Source of the DNA: JAAFHZ01 sp964247085
GTDB lineage: Bacteria > Cyanobacteriota > Cyanobacteriia > Cyanobacteriales > Chamaesiphonaceae
Direction: 5' to 3'
NCBI GenBank assembly: GCA_964247085.1
Contig: CAXTSX010000004.1
Coordinates: forward strand, 62,001-126,000
Length of the DNA: 64,000 nt
Shown: positions 1 to 9,686 of the stretch, in pieces
Position numbering within the stretch: position 1 is the first letter of the stretch
Layout of the letters: each line of letters starts with the position of its first letter
Position numbers and translations under genes: made by a program
The notes under the pieces: generated by a model
Databases searched by the model: none
The model's input: only the letters and a program-made list of their open reading frames with translations
Told to the model about the DNA's origin: nothing

Positions 1-134
1 AACTGTTCATAATTGGGAAGACCCATGGTGGGGTGAATCAAAGCAATGTCCAACAGTTCCCAATTAACAACGGTCGTCTCTGGTAAACCCAAGCGACCAA
101 TCAAGTTTTGTAGTTGTTTCTGACGATGAGCCAC
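1..134 (-). CDS. rnc: Ribonuclease III, N-terminal part (runs off the window)
   Basis: Only the first 44 codons are present. They read as the N-terminus of RNase III, the double-strand-specific endoribonuclease that processes rRNA and other structured RNAs. The diagnostic stretch is LIGRLGLPETT followed by NWELLDIALIHPT and NYEQ, the start of the RNase III domain just before the catalytic signature, which lies outside the window. The GTG start at 134 is chosen because a TAA stop lies in frame a few codons upstream and no ATG is available. The gene follows the RNase P RNA gene on the same strand. Confidence 0.75.
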   Translation of the reverse strand, partial: MAHRQKQLQNLIGRLGLPETTVVNWELLDIALIHPTMGLPNYEQ

Positions 135-182
135 TGAATGATCGGGATATTAAGTAATTTATATAGTTGATTTGAATTTATG

Positions 183-550
183 AAGAGAGAGCTAGAACAT
201 AAGCCGGGTTCTGTTATTTTGACTGTTGCCAACCAAAACGGCGGTTATCTATCTGGGATAACTATTACTAGCCACCTCAAGCGGGTTCTTTACGGGACGG
301 GAAAAAGACCAACCCTTGACCCTTCCTTGCTTCCAACCGGGGTTTACCGAGCCAACACCTCTCGATGTTGCTGGTGCGCTCTTACCGCACCTTTGCACCC
401 TTACCCTGACGGGCGGTATTTTTCTGTGGCACTATCCTCACGATCGCTCGCACTGGGCGTTACCCAGCAAGTTTGGTCTTTCGGAAGCCCGGACTTTCCT
501 CAGCGCTGACTTTCATCAGTCTGCAACCACCTCGCCAACTCCCTCTCTAA
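183..550 (-). ncRNA. rnpB: RNase P RNA (M1 RNA)
   Basis: On the minus strand this stretch carries the conserved elements of bacterial type A RNase P RNA. The 5' end has GAGGAAAGTCCGGGCT. The middle has ACTTGCTGGGTAACGCCCAG, AGGGTGCAAAGGTGCGGTAAG and CTCGGTAAACCCC. The 3' end has CCCAGATAGATAAC and ACAGAACCCGGCTTA. RNase P RNA is the catalytic RNA that matures tRNA 5' ends. The length (about 370 nt) and the motif order fit cyanobacterial rnpB. The exact ends are estimated from the first and last conserved helix and may be off by several bases. Open reading frames across this stretch are spurious. Confidence 0.95.
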
Positions 551-645
551 ATATAGATTCTAAAGGAGTTTGTTGATAACTGAGTCAATTATGACAAAAG
601 AATTACCAAATAGCCATCCTACTCTAGCGACACTCGCTATCTTAA

Positions 646-2337
646 TTAGTTTAAATCTACTATGTTTATATCGATCGATCGAACAACTAATGGCGACTGA
701 TTTATCCCAGCGTAATCGATCCCCAGATAGGAACAAACATTCAATATATTGCTGGCAGCATAGTCTACCTGTTGATCATTACTGTCATGCAATTGGTTTA
801 ATAAGTTGTGAAGATGCTTTTCTAGATTGGACTTAGTCCCCAAGGCCGCCCGTAAATGCTCAACCAATATTTTGAACATGCGGTGTGTTTCCTGGGCGAA
901 GATCCCAGATACTGGCGGAATATTGTAAACATCTGGGCTACTTTGAGCAGGAAGCAACCGATGAGAACGGCAATATTGTAGATCACCGTCGAGAATTTCC
1001 TGAGCCAAGACGGCCATCAACTTTCCAGTGACATACTCCATGACAGCTGGTGGTTGCGTTAGACCAGTCTGGTTCGAGGTGATCAAGGAACGTTGGTGGA
1101 GAGCTTCCAGGGCCTCGAAAATTTCCCTCATTGGCATCTGGGTCTCCGATTGGAGAATTCTGACATGGCAACCCCCTCGGTTAATTGCTAACCAATACAT
1201 GAGGGAACGTTGCCGGGGTGATAGCCGGTGAAATTGCCGATCGAATAAATCCCATAAATCACTAAAGATGGTGTGGCCATGAGCCAAAAACCTGGAAAGA
1301 TCACCGCCAAAAAGATTTTGGATTTTGGTAACCGCGATTTTTAGCATCTGAGGATTGCCATCGAAATGCTGAATAAGAGTATTTTGATCCGAATTACTAG
1401 TATTCCAACCCTTGTCTGTCAATATTTGCTGGCCAGCGGCACTAGCCAGACCTTTTAAGGTGATCGATCGCACGGGCAAATGGTCACCACCCCACTGCTC
1501 TAGACCCTGTGGTTGTTCGCGGGAGGTCAGGAGTAAGCAGCTTTGGTGATTAATTGTAGCAATCTGTTCTATTAGTTGATGATAAGCTTCATAACCGGGG
1601 AGACATTGACCCGTCCGATCGCCAGCTTGGAAAATTGAGTCTACACTGTCCAAAATTAACAAACAGCGTTTTTCTTGGATCTGTTGCATCAACAAAGCGA
1701 GTGACGGGGGTTGCTCATGAGACAATTCGCCATCCTGTAACACCGTCAAAATATCAGCACACAAAACTTCTGGCAAAGGAGCTGATTTCAAGCTCCGCCA
1801 AACAATATAATCAAACTGCGACTCCAGCTTCTGGGCGAGTTTAATAGCAAAAGTTGTCTTGCCAATTCCCCCCAAACCATGAATACTAATTAACCGACAC
1901 CGATTCCAGGCAATCCATTGCTCTAATTTGGTTAATTCGGAGTGGCGACCATAAAAAACTGAAACATCGATCGCCTCACCCCAATCTTGAATACCACTGT
2001 AGGGAATGGTATCGATACCATGAACTATTACAGCCTGACGCAGTTGATAACGACGCAAGACAGAGCGTAAATTTTTTTTAGAGACCTTTTCGCCGGTCGC
2101 CTTCGATAAGATTCGCCAAAGATGACAGGCAATCTGTCGAATATAGTCTACCTGATAGCCAAAATCGTCAGCAATCTGCTGATACGATCGATCTGCCCAA
2201 GTATGGCAAAGGACGATTACTTGTTTGTCACTCAACTGTCCACATGGATGACCCTCTGGCAAAAGTTTATCAATAATAGCCAGCACCTCTTCACCAGTAA
2301 CAGTTGATGTCCGAGCAGAATCATTGGTATAGGTCAT
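646..2337 (-). CDS. NB-ARC (STAND) NTPase with N-terminal helical/HTH domain, no WD40 sensor
   Basis: This is a signal-transduction ATPase of the STAND class. Residues about 36-95 form the helix-turn-helix-like N-terminal domain common in cyanobacterial NB-ARC proteins. The NB-ARC domain follows: Walker A GLGGIGKTT at 154-162, Walker B LILD at 227-230 and a TSREQP sensor motif at 271-276, then winged-helix and linker segments. It is clearly homologous over its whole length to the first ~530 residues of the divergent gene at 2879. It stops inside the linker, where the neighbour continues into 14 WD40 repeats, and rnpB begins 96 bases beyond the stop. Loss of the sensor by deletion is therefore likely (inference). 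Such proteins are thought to oligomerise on ligand binding, but what this one senses is unknown. Confidence 0.85.
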   Translation of the reverse strand: MTYTNDSARTSTVTGEEVLAIIDKLLPEGHPCGQLSDKQVIVLCHTWADRSYQQIADDFGYQVDYIRQIACHLWRILSKATGEKVSKKNLRSVLRRYQLRQAVIVHGIDTIPYSGIQDWGEAIDVSVFYGRHSELTKLEQWIAWNRCRLISIHGLGGIGKTTFAIKLAQKLESQFDYIVWRSLKSAPLPEVLCADILTVLQDGELSHEQPPSLALLMQQIQEKRCLLILDSVDSIFQAGDRTGQCLPGYEAYHQLIEQIATINHQSCLLLTSREQPQGLEQWGGDHLPVRSITLKGLASAAGQQILTDKGWNTSNSDQNTLIQHFDGNPQMLKIAVTKIQNLFGGDLSRFLAHGHTIFSDLWDLFDRQFHRLSPRQRSLMYWLAINRGGCHVRILQSETQMPMREIFEALEALHQRSLITSNQTGLTQPPAVMEYVTGKLMAVLAQEILDGDLQYCRSHRLLPAQSSPDVYNIPPVSGIFAQETHRMFKILVEHLRAALGTKSNLEKHLHNLLNQLHDSNDQQVDYAASNILNVCSYLGIDYAGINQSPLVVRSIDINIVDLN

Positions 2338-2878
2338 GGGCTGTGGTCTGACGATGAATGGAAAGCAATTTGTGGCGGTAAAAATAGCGAAGCTTAACCA
2401 GGAAAATCAACACAGTTTACGGTTGGACACCATAGTGTTTTACCTGATACCAAACATTACTATCGAAACAATTAATTTGCTGGTCTGAAAAAGGTCAGAA
2501 AAAGGTCAGATCGCTTGCTCCAGACAGTCCGATAATCACCTTCATTCGTATTCATGAATAGCAGCAAAATCACCGCCAGTAATCTGTTCTGGTTAACAAT
2601 GACCTAGTACAAAATATGAGTGAAGCATAATTATTCTCTAGTTGAATGATAAAAATCTGATATCAAAAAAGCGAAATAATTAGCTAGAATAATCGTTAAA
2701 AGGTGATTTGGGTAGCTTAAATCACTGCCTAAATACTGAGTCTTCTAAATCCTCTGCCAAAATTTTCTACCATCTTCAGGAATGGTCGTTCGTAAGTTAC
2801 ATGATGTATTATTCAAACTACATAGCGTACCGATTCAATTTCGTCATAGAAAGATTTAGAAATAGGTAAAAACTAAAA
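2338..2878. other. Intergenic region between divergent NB-ARC genes
   Basis: These 541 bases must hold both promoters of the divergent NB-ARC genes. They are AT-rich and contain no convincing reading frame. The only clear structure is a triple 11-base direct repeat at 2482-2514, listed separately. Confidence 0.6.
2482..2514. repeat. Three tandem 11-bp repeats (GGTCWGAAAAA), possible operator
   Basis: GGTCTGA starts at 2482, GGTCAGA at 2493 and GGTCAGA at 2504, the first two each followed by four more A. The period is exactly 11 bases, about one helical turn, so the three copies would face the same side of the DNA. The position between two divergent promoters suggests a regulator-binding array. 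That role is inference. Confidence 0.5.
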
Positions 2879-5800
2879 GTGCAAATAACGGAAGAAGAGG
2901 CTTTTGATTTTACTAAACGGGTACTAGGAAATCCCCAACTAAGATCGGTCGAAGAATTAGTCTTAAGGCAATCTTGGTCTGGGAGGTCTTACGCACAAAT
3001 TGCTAATTCTCATGACTATGACTACGGCTATATCAAAGACGTTGGCTCCCAATTGTGGCAGATTTTAAGTAAATCTCTAGGCGAACCAGTAAAAAAGAAG
3101 ACTTTGAAGGCTGTTTTGTCGCAACAATACCAACAGTGGCAAGACTCTCATCAAACCGTCTTCCGAAAACGGCAACATTGGGGTGACGAGATTGATGTCT
3201 CTACCTTTTACGGACGCACCACCGAATTAAAAACTCTGACTAACTGGGTGATGAAAGACCGCTGCCGGATGGTGGCTGTTTTGGGAATGGGAGGCATGGG
3301 GAAAACCTCCTTGGTCGCTAAATTTGCCCGGCAACAACAAGCTGCTTTTGACTGCTTGGTCTGGCGGTCATTGCTCAGCGCCCCAGCGCTGCCGGATTTG
3401 TTAACTGATCTCCTGCAAAGTCTTTCTCCTCAACCGATCGATCGATCATTATCAGACATCTCCGCTCAAATCTCGGAACTCTTGAATTTGTTACAGCAGC
3501 AGCGCTGCCTAGTAATTTTAGACAACATGGAGTCTATTTTTGAGCAAGGTACCGCCGTAGGTACTTACTTGGCCGGTTATGAAAAATATCAAGATTTCCT
3601 CAAGAAGTTAGCAGAAGTTGGCCATCAAAGCTGCATCATCATCACCAGTCGCGAGCAGCCCCAAGAAGTTGCTCTCGGGATCGGTGCGATCACCGCAGTA
3701 CGAGCACTGCCATTACCGGGTATCAGCCTGCCGGAAGGACAAGCCATCTTCGCCGACCAAGGATTTACAGCCGCAGACGATCAAGATATCACTACAATTT
3801 TAAGACACTACGGTGGCAATCCTCTCGCTCTCAAGATCGTAGCAGCTGGTATTCAAGAAATGCTAGGTGGAAATTTACGAGCTTTGCTGCCTCATTTGCC
3901 CACTAGTTTATTACAGTTTACAGATATCAATGACATTCTCAGTCGTCAACTACAAAGAATATCACCATCAGAACAAATTGTGATGTACTGGCTGATGATT
4001 AATCGCACGCCAGTATCACTAGATACACTAGCGGCAGATATTTACCCAGGTACATTGACACAACTACCCCAGTTATTGCTTACCCTCCAAGCTTTAAAAA
4101 GACGCTCCCTAGTCGAGTACACTGACCAAGGTTGGTATCTCCAGCCGGTGGTTATGGAATTCATTACCGCCCATTTCATTGCTAAAGTTACTGACGAAAT
4201 TATCACTGCCCAGCCTTATATCTTGTGTCATACTGCACTGCTCAAGAGTCAAAGCCCTAATTATATTCGTCAAACCCAAATCCGGCTGGTGCTTCAGCCT
4301 ATTTTGGAACTACTTAGCCAACAACTAGGCATCAGTTCAGAATTATCTATCCAAGCCATTCGTTCTTTACTACAACAGTTACAGCAAGCATCTCAGCCTT
4401 TTCCGGCTTACGCCCCTGGCAACTTACTGAACTTACTCAAACATCTTGCGGCTGATTGGCAATATTTAGACTGCTCGCAATTGCCGATTTGGCAAGCTGA
4501 TTTTGTGGGCAGTACCTTGCAAAATACTGATTTTAGCCAGGCCACTTTTCAAGATTGTCTATTTATACAACCTTTTAGTGCAGTGCTAAACGTCATTTTT
4601 AGCCCAGATGGACAGCTACTGGCTACGAGTAATGCCAATGGTGAGATTCAAATTTGGCAACTGCAAGATGGTCAATGTTTACAAACCCTAATTGGTCACC
4701 ATAATTGGGTCAGGGGAATTTCTTTTAGTCCGAACGGACTGCTGCTGGTGAGCACTTCCGATGATTTGACTATCAAGATTTGGGATGTCCAGACTGGTAC
4801 AACCCAAAAAACTATTCACAGTGATAGCTTCCCTTTGTATGCCAGTTTTAATCCTACTGGTGATCAATTAGCTACTACTCATGTCGATGGCCACATCAAA
4901 ATCTGGGATGTGGCTACTTGGGAACTTCGTCACAAATTCTTGGCTCATCAAGGGTGGGCTTGCCGAGTTCACTTTAGTCCAGATGGTCAGCGATTAGTGA
5001 GTAGTGGTGCTGACCATCTGGTGAAGTTGTGGGATCTGAAAAACTATCAATGTTTACGAGAAATGTCGGGTCATCAAGGTTGGGTGTTCGCGGTGATGTT
5101 TAGTCCCGATGGTCGCAGTATACTGAGCGCTGGTCTTGATCGCACAATCCGGATCTGGGACAAAGATACTGGCGATTGCCAAAATGTTTTGACTGGTCAT
5201 ACCGACTGGGTTTGGTCAGCGGTTTTCAGTCTGGATGGTCAACAGATTGCTAGTACTGGCAATGACCAAACTATTCGCCTGTGGGATAGCCATAGCGGTG
5301 TTTGTCAGCAGGTTATTGCGGGGCATACTCACCGGGTCTGGTCGGTAGCCTATCATCCAGCTGGCGATCGACTAGCCACGGGCAGTGATGATCAAACTAT
5401 TCGGCTATGGGATGCTCAAGATGGAAAATGTATTCAGGTAATTCAGGGGTGGCTGAACTGGGTGCTATCGATCGATCTGCTGGCTGATGGTCAACATCTA
5501 ATTAGTGGGCATCATGATCATGTTGTGCGGGTTTGGCATATTGACAGTAAAAAATGTATCCAAGAATTAATTGGTCATCAGCAACCAGTCAGAGCCGTTA
5601 CTTGCCACCCCACCCTACCGATAGTTGTAAGTGGTAGTGACGATAAAACCATTAAGGTATGGCAGATTAATGACCAGTCAGCAGTTTGTGCCTGCACCAT
5701 GAGTGGTCATACCGATAGCATATTAGCTGTAGACTTTAGTCCTGATGGTCAGCTCTTAGCCAGTGCCAGCGGTGATAAAACTATTCGGTTGTGGCATCCG

Positions 5801-6508
5801 GAGCAAAATGAATGTCTGGCTTGTTTGACTGGTCATCAAGATAAAGTACTGGACTTAGAGTTTAGCTCCTGTGGTCAATACTTAGCTACGGTGAGTGAAG
5901 ATCAAACAGCCAAAATCTGGAATATTCCAACAGAGCAGTGTATCTATAACTTTACCGGTCATACCGATCGAGTCCTAGCGGTGGCCTTCCACCCCGATGG
6001 CCGACAGGTGGCCAGTGCTGGTCAAGATCAACAAATCAAGGTTTGGAATTTTCATACCAACGAAATAATTCTCAGCATTGATTATCCTAGTGGCTGGGTG
6101 CTAGCTCTTAGCTACAGTCCCTGTGGCCGCTGGCTGGTCAATGGTGGCAACGATCATCAAGTTTGTGTGTGGGATGCAGTCACTGGTGAATGCCTACATT
6201 CCATTACCAAGCACACTGATTGGGTTTGGGATGTCGCGATTCATCCGATCGATGGCAGTATTATCAGTGCTGGTGCTGATGAAATGATCTATTTCTGGAA
6301 GGAACAGACCCGAGAATTCCAAACCTCTTTGCGTGTGGCTCGTCCCTATGAAAACATGAACATCACAGCTGTACAAGGTTTAACACCCGCCCAGAAAAAC
6401 AACCTAAAAAAATTAGGGGCAGTGGAAATCCCTATCACTACAAATCAAGAAGATAGCAAATTACTACCTATTAACTTCCGGAAAAATAAAGAGCGCTTCG
6501 CCAATTAA
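2879..6508 (+). CDS. NB-ARC NTPase with 14 WD40 repeats (STAND sensor)
   Basis: This is a 1209-residue modular STAND protein. An N-terminal helical/HTH-like domain (about 20-85) precedes an NB-ARC domain with Walker A GMGGMGKTS at 136-144, Walker B LVILDN near 215 and TSREQP. A winged-helix/linker region follows. From about residue 565 to 1140 there are 14 WD40 repeats (GH...SPDG...DxTIRLWD pattern), enough for two seven-bladed propellers, and then a short C-terminal tail beginning RPYENMNITAVQGLT. The start is GTG at 2879, with only a weak ribosome site. STAND proteins hold ADP until the sensor (here WD40) binds a ligand, then oligomerise. No enzymatic effector domain is fused, so an adjacent gene may act as effector. 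The carotenoid-oxygenase homologue starts 36 bases downstream. Confidence 0.9.
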   Translation: MQITEEEAFDFTKRVLGNPQLRSVEELVLRQSWSGRSYAQIANSHDYDYGYIKDVGSQLWQILSKSLGEPVKKKTLKAVLSQQYQQWQDSHQTVFRKRQHWGDEIDVSTFYGRTTELKTLTNWVMKDRCRMVAVLGMGGMGKTSLVAKFARQQQAAFDCLVWRSLLSAPALPDLLTDLLQSLSPQPIDRSLSDISAQISELLNLLQQQRCLVILDNMESIFEQGTAVGTYLAGYEKYQDFLKKLAEVGHQSCIIITSREQPQEVALGIGAITAVRALPLPGISLPEGQAIFADQGFTAADDQDITTILRHYGGNPLALKIVAAGIQEMLGGNLRALLPHLPTSLLQFTDINDILSRQLQRISPSEQIVMYWLMINRTPVSLDTLAADIYPGTLTQLPQLLLTLQALKRRSLVEYTDQGWYLQPVVMEFITAHFIAKVTDEIITAQPYILCHTALLKSQSPNYIRQTQIRLVLQPILELLSQQLGISSELSIQAIRSLLQQLQQASQPFPAYAPGNLLNLLKHLAADWQYLDCSQLPIWQADFVGSTLQNTDFSQATFQDCLFIQPFSAVLNVIFSPDGQLLATSNANGEIQIWQLQDGQCLQTLIGHHNWVRGISFSPNGLLLVSTSDDLTIKIWDVQTGTTQKTIHSDSFPLYASFNPTGDQLATTHVDGHIKIWDVATWELRHKFLAHQGWACRVHFSPDGQRLVSSGADHLVKLWDLKNYQCLREMSGHQGWVFAVMFSPDGRSILSAGLDRTIRIWDKDTGDCQNVLTGHTDWVWSAVFSLDGQQIASTGNDQTIRLWDSHSGVCQQVIAGHTHRVWSVAYHPAGDRLATGSDDQTIRLWDAQDGKCIQVIQGWLNWVLSIDLLADGQHLISGHHDHVVRVWHIDSKKCIQELIGHQQPVRAVTCHPTLPIVVSGSDDKTIKVWQINDQSAVCACTMSGHTDSILAVDFSPDGQLLASASGDKTIRLWHPEQNECLACLTGHQDKVLDLEFSSCGQYLATVSEDQTAKIWNIPTEQCIYNFTGHTDRVLAVAFHPDGRQVASAGQDQQIKVWNFHTNEIILSIDYPSGWVLALSYSPCGRWLVNGGNDHQVCVWDAVTGECLHSITKHTDWVWDVAIHPIDGSIISAGADEMIYFWKEQTREFQTSLRVARPYENMNITAVQGLTPAQKNNLKKLGAVEIPITTNQEDSKLLPINFRKNKERFAN

Positions 6509-6544
6509 GGCTGGCGCCAAGTCAGCATTTTATTAACTACAACT

Positions 6545-9187
6545 ATGAACACAATAGAATCAGCATCATCGTTGCCAGCATCTTTTATTCCAAAATCAAT
6601 TAACGAAACCATCATTCCCGACGAAGAAGTAGAAAAACGGATAGCAGCTATTGATAAAAGACGGCGCGAACATGACAATCAAGTGTTCAACGTTGATATT
6701 TGCTTTTACATCACCCCGGCAGAGGTTGCCTACATTCCTGAGGCGATTAAGCTTCAGCATCTCGGCACCAAAAAACTTGATAAACAGCCCCTGCTGGGGA
6801 CTCTCCTCACTTTTACTAGCGTAGAATTACAGCAATATCAAACGGATTGGATCGCTCAAATTCTGGAAGATAGTGATGTCACTCGGCGGTTGAAAAATAA
6901 ATTATTAGCACCCTGTACATTCCCACTGGACATTCCTGGCTATGTGTTTCATGCGGCACCAGTCACGCCCCGCATTGACGATAACTTGGTGCAGTTTAAT
7001 CAAGGCGATCGAATGATTTTTAATGGTGATGGCATGATCTATCGCCTGAATTTTGAAAATGGCCAGCCCCAGCTCAAAACTCGGCTGATGAAAACCCCTT
7101 GTTACTATGCCGATCTAGCGACTCAAATCCTACCTGCCTATGGCAAAGGTCTATGGCCTTTTTTGGATGGTGGCATGGTACGTACTAGCCTGCTGTTAGG
7201 ATCACGGAGTCAGGCCAACACTGCTTTTATTGTCACCAAAGATCAGCTGATTGTGACCTTTGACGGTGCGAGACCTACCATTATTGATCCAGATTCATTA
7301 GAAGTTTTAGATGCCGTGGGTCGATCGAACGAATGGCTAGGATTAATTCCCAACTTTCTAATTCCTCGCCCTTTCGAGCAGATTTTTGAGCCCTATTCTA
7401 CCAATGCCCACCCGGTTTATGACCACTCGCTACCGCCCGATCATCCTGATGTGAACAATCTATATGCCGTCAATTATTCTCAGGGTTTGACCCTGCTCAA
7501 TGTGTTCAGCAGACTCAGAAAGTGGTTACTAACGAGCTTTGGTCGGCAAGGCCGAGTTTTCACCTTCCCCTTTGGTGGTTTTACCGACATTGTGCGCTAT
7601 CGTCCCGGCCAACCCCTGGATCGCTGGCGGATGTACTTACTGGGCAATGAACCAGTAATTGTAGAGCAAGCTGCTCATCAAATGGCCTTAACCGAGGACT
7701 ATATTTTGGTAGGAGACATTGCCTTTGAGTTAGAAACCTCCCAGATTTTTGGCCCCTTTTGGTTCGGTAACATTCGGGCTCGCCTGCGCCAGTTTCGGAA
7801 AAATCATCAGTTTCTCGGCAAGTTAACTGTTGTACCCTTGCGCCTAGGTAATTGGCTATCCACCATATTTTTTAAGATTGTGTTGCCCCTTTCCCATGCC
7901 AATATTTATTTGGTGCGGCGAGCTGATTTACAGAAAACTCAGCCCGGTTTGAGCGATCGACCAGGCTTTTTTAAACTGCCAGTCCCGATTATGGCTACTA
8001 AAATCACTCTCCCTCGGGAAGTTGCCCATTTTGTGGTCGATTACCAAAACCCCGATGGCATTATTACCTTGAACGCCACGCATAATGTCGGTTGGGATGT
8101 GACGGAGTGGATTGGGGAATTTGACCAATCAATTCATCATAAAAGTTGCCGAAAAAAGCTCGATCGATGGGTCAGCCAGCGAATTTTCAAGATAATTGAT
8201 TGGGTGAAGCCCTTGTTCCAGGGCAGAACTGTGGCGATGGCCAATCAAATTTACAATTTTCTCGATCGCTATCAAAGTCTTTTAATCATTGAGGATCTGC
8301 CGGATCAGCGCAAAGATTTGAACAAGAAAGCATTAATTGGCATGTCCGCCAGCCCCGTAGATTTGAATTTATTGGCGCGTTACCAAATCGATGGTAGAAC
8401 AGGCACGATTTTAAAATCTACCTTTTTGAGTGAACCCGGCACCACAGAAGCGGCAGGTGGTCGGAATACTTGGTCACCTTCGGTAAATACCTCTCGCAAT
8501 TTACAACGGGAACAGGCTAGCGAAGCAGCCACCACTATCAAAAATTTGTACTGGATGTCCTGGGGGCATTCTTGGGAAATGGTGCCCAAAAGAATTTATT
8601 TAGCCTATAAAGATCGCAATGTCCGGACTATGCCGATCGAAGCAATGGATGCGATCGATACCGATAAACCCATGACTCTGCTCCGCCTAGATACGGAACA
8701 GATGTCGATCGTCGATTCCTTTGAGTTCCCGATCGGCTATTTTGTTCGCGCCCCTCAGTTTATTCCTAGCTCCGATCCTTGTCCCGACGGCTTAGATCCC
8801 AGTATGCATGGTTATCTGTGCTGTGCGGTTTTAGCTGATGATCACCAAAATCTGGCTCGGGATGAATATTGGATATTTCATGCTGATGATCTGAAAAACA
8901 AGCCAATCTATCGTTTGAGCCACCCTGATGTCAACCTAGGACTAATGATTCACAGCACCTGGCTCCCACCAGAGCATATGACTGCAGCTCAAGCAAAATA
9001 TTCTCCTGAAACACGAGCCGAGATGCGCCGCCACTTTATAGAAAGCGATTATCAAGAGTTTGCTGCCCAACACATCTGTAAACAAGTTAATCAGCTTTAC
9101 CAAGAAGTGATCGCTGAGCATTTTATTCCCCAAACCTCAGAGGAAAAAACCCGTGATGTTCTTATCCAAAAAAGAAATTGCAACTAA
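6545..9187 (+). CDS. Carotenoid oxygenase family protein (RPE65/CCD family), unusually long
   Basis: The family cleaves conjugated double bases of carotenoids or stilbenes with a non-haem iron held by four histidines. Family motifs are GDGMIYRLNF, NAHPVYD, FPFGGFTDIVRY and HQMALTEDYIL. Plausible iron ligands are H289 (NAHP), H378 (AAHQMALTED), H495 (VAHFVVDY) and H803 (MIHSTWLP). At 880 residues it is far longer than the usual ~480-500: there is an extra N-terminal ~110 residues and long insertions in the second half. It follows the NB-ARC/WD40 gene by 36 bases on the same strand and is probably co-transcribed. The substrate is unknown. Assignment to the family is firm, activity is inferred. 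Confidence 0.85.
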   Translation: MNTIESASSLPASFIPKSINETIIPDEEVEKRIAAIDKRRREHDNQVFNVDICFYITPAEVAYIPEAIKLQHLGTKKLDKQPLLGTLLTFTSVELQQYQTDWIAQILEDSDVTRRLKNKLLAPCTFPLDIPGYVFHAAPVTPRIDDNLVQFNQGDRMIFNGDGMIYRLNFENGQPQLKTRLMKTPCYYADLATQILPAYGKGLWPFLDGGMVRTSLLLGSRSQANTAFIVTKDQLIVTFDGARPTIIDPDSLEVLDAVGRSNEWLGLIPNFLIPRPFEQIFEPYSTNAHPVYDHSLPPDHPDVNNLYAVNYSQGLTLLNVFSRLRKWLLTSFGRQGRVFTFPFGGFTDIVRYRPGQPLDRWRMYLLGNEPVIVEQAAHQMALTEDYILVGDIAFELETSQIFGPFWFGNIRARLRQFRKNHQFLGKLTVVPLRLGNWLSTIFFKIVLPLSHANIYLVRRADLQKTQPGLSDRPGFFKLPVPIMATKITLPREVAHFVVDYQNPDGIITLNATHNVGWDVTEWIGEFDQSIHHKSCRKKLDRWVSQRIFKIIDWVKPLFQGRTVAMANQIYNFLDRYQSLLIIEDLPDQRKDLNKKALIGMSASPVDLNLLARYQIDGRTGTILKSTFLSEPGTTEAAGGRNTWSPSVNTSRNLQREQASEAATTIKNLYWMSWGHSWEMVPKRIYLAYKDRNVRTMPIEAMDAIDTDKPMTLLRLDTEQMSIVDSFEFPIGYFVRAPQFIPSSDPCPDGLDPSMHGYLCCAVLADDHQNLARDEYWIFHADDLKNKPIYRLSHPDVNLGLMIHSTWLPPEHMTAAQAKYSPETRAEMRRHFIESDYQEFAAQHICKQVNQLYQEVIAEHFIPQTSEEKTRDVLIQKRNCN

Positions 9188-9218
9188 ATATTCACAACAT
9201 GTCAATTAACATTCTTGC

Positions 9219-9530
9219 TTAGTTGTCTCGCTGATCATTTTGGTGCTCCAACCGCATCAGCCGTTGGTTTAATCGGCGATTACTTCTGGCATTATCTTCG
9301 GCTTTACGTTCGTTTTTGGCCAAATCGATATCTAGGTCAGTAATATAATCTCGCAAGGACGTAAAGCCCTCTTTCATCGTAGTCAACAGAGTTCCCTCGG
9401 TACTATCCATCCGATTCTGCATCATGGTCATGTCTCGCTGCATTACGGCCATATTTTGCTGCATCACCGTAATCGATTGCACCACCTGAGTCAGCTGATT
9501 TTCAATTCTTTCTAATCTTTCTTCGGACAT
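9219..9530 (-). CDS. Small coiled-coil protein of unknown function
   Basis: This 103-residue protein is almost entirely predicted coiled coil. Residues 3-45 have heptad-like spacing of I/L/M with many Gln and Met (ERIENQLTQVV, then a MQ-rich stretch with MQQNMAVMQ and MMQNRM). Residues 70-100 are rich in Arg, Asn and Leu. No enzymatic motif or membrane segment is seen. It lies convergent to the carotenoid-oxygenase gene with a 31-base gap and has an ATG start at 9530. Short cyanobacterial coiled-coil proteins of this kind are common and uncharacterised. I assign no function. Confidence 0.6.
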   Translation of the reverse strand: MSEERLERIENQLTQVVQSITVMQQNMAVMQRDMTMMQNRMDSTEGTLLTTMKEGFTSLRDYITDLDIDLAKNERKAEDNARSNRRLNQRLMRLEHQNDQRDN

Positions 9531-9686
9531 AAATTACCCTTTTCATCAATTATACAAAATCAAGCTAACTAGTCCAGATCAATTCTGATACCAGATAGAG
9601 GACTGCTGTTACATTTCGTTAGCTTCTGTGCCCCGCTAATTGGGTAAGATCAGCATGGTAATTGATATTCATAAGGAAATTGAAAT

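Noticed and set aside
180..576. Two plus-strand frames across the start of the window.
   Set aside because: They run antisense through the RNase P RNA, whose conserved motifs explain the sequence.
570..836. Plus-strand frame of 88 codons at the end of the NB-ARC gene and rnpB.
   Set aside because: It lies mostly antisense to the C-terminus of the NB-ARC gene, has no family match and no ribosome site.
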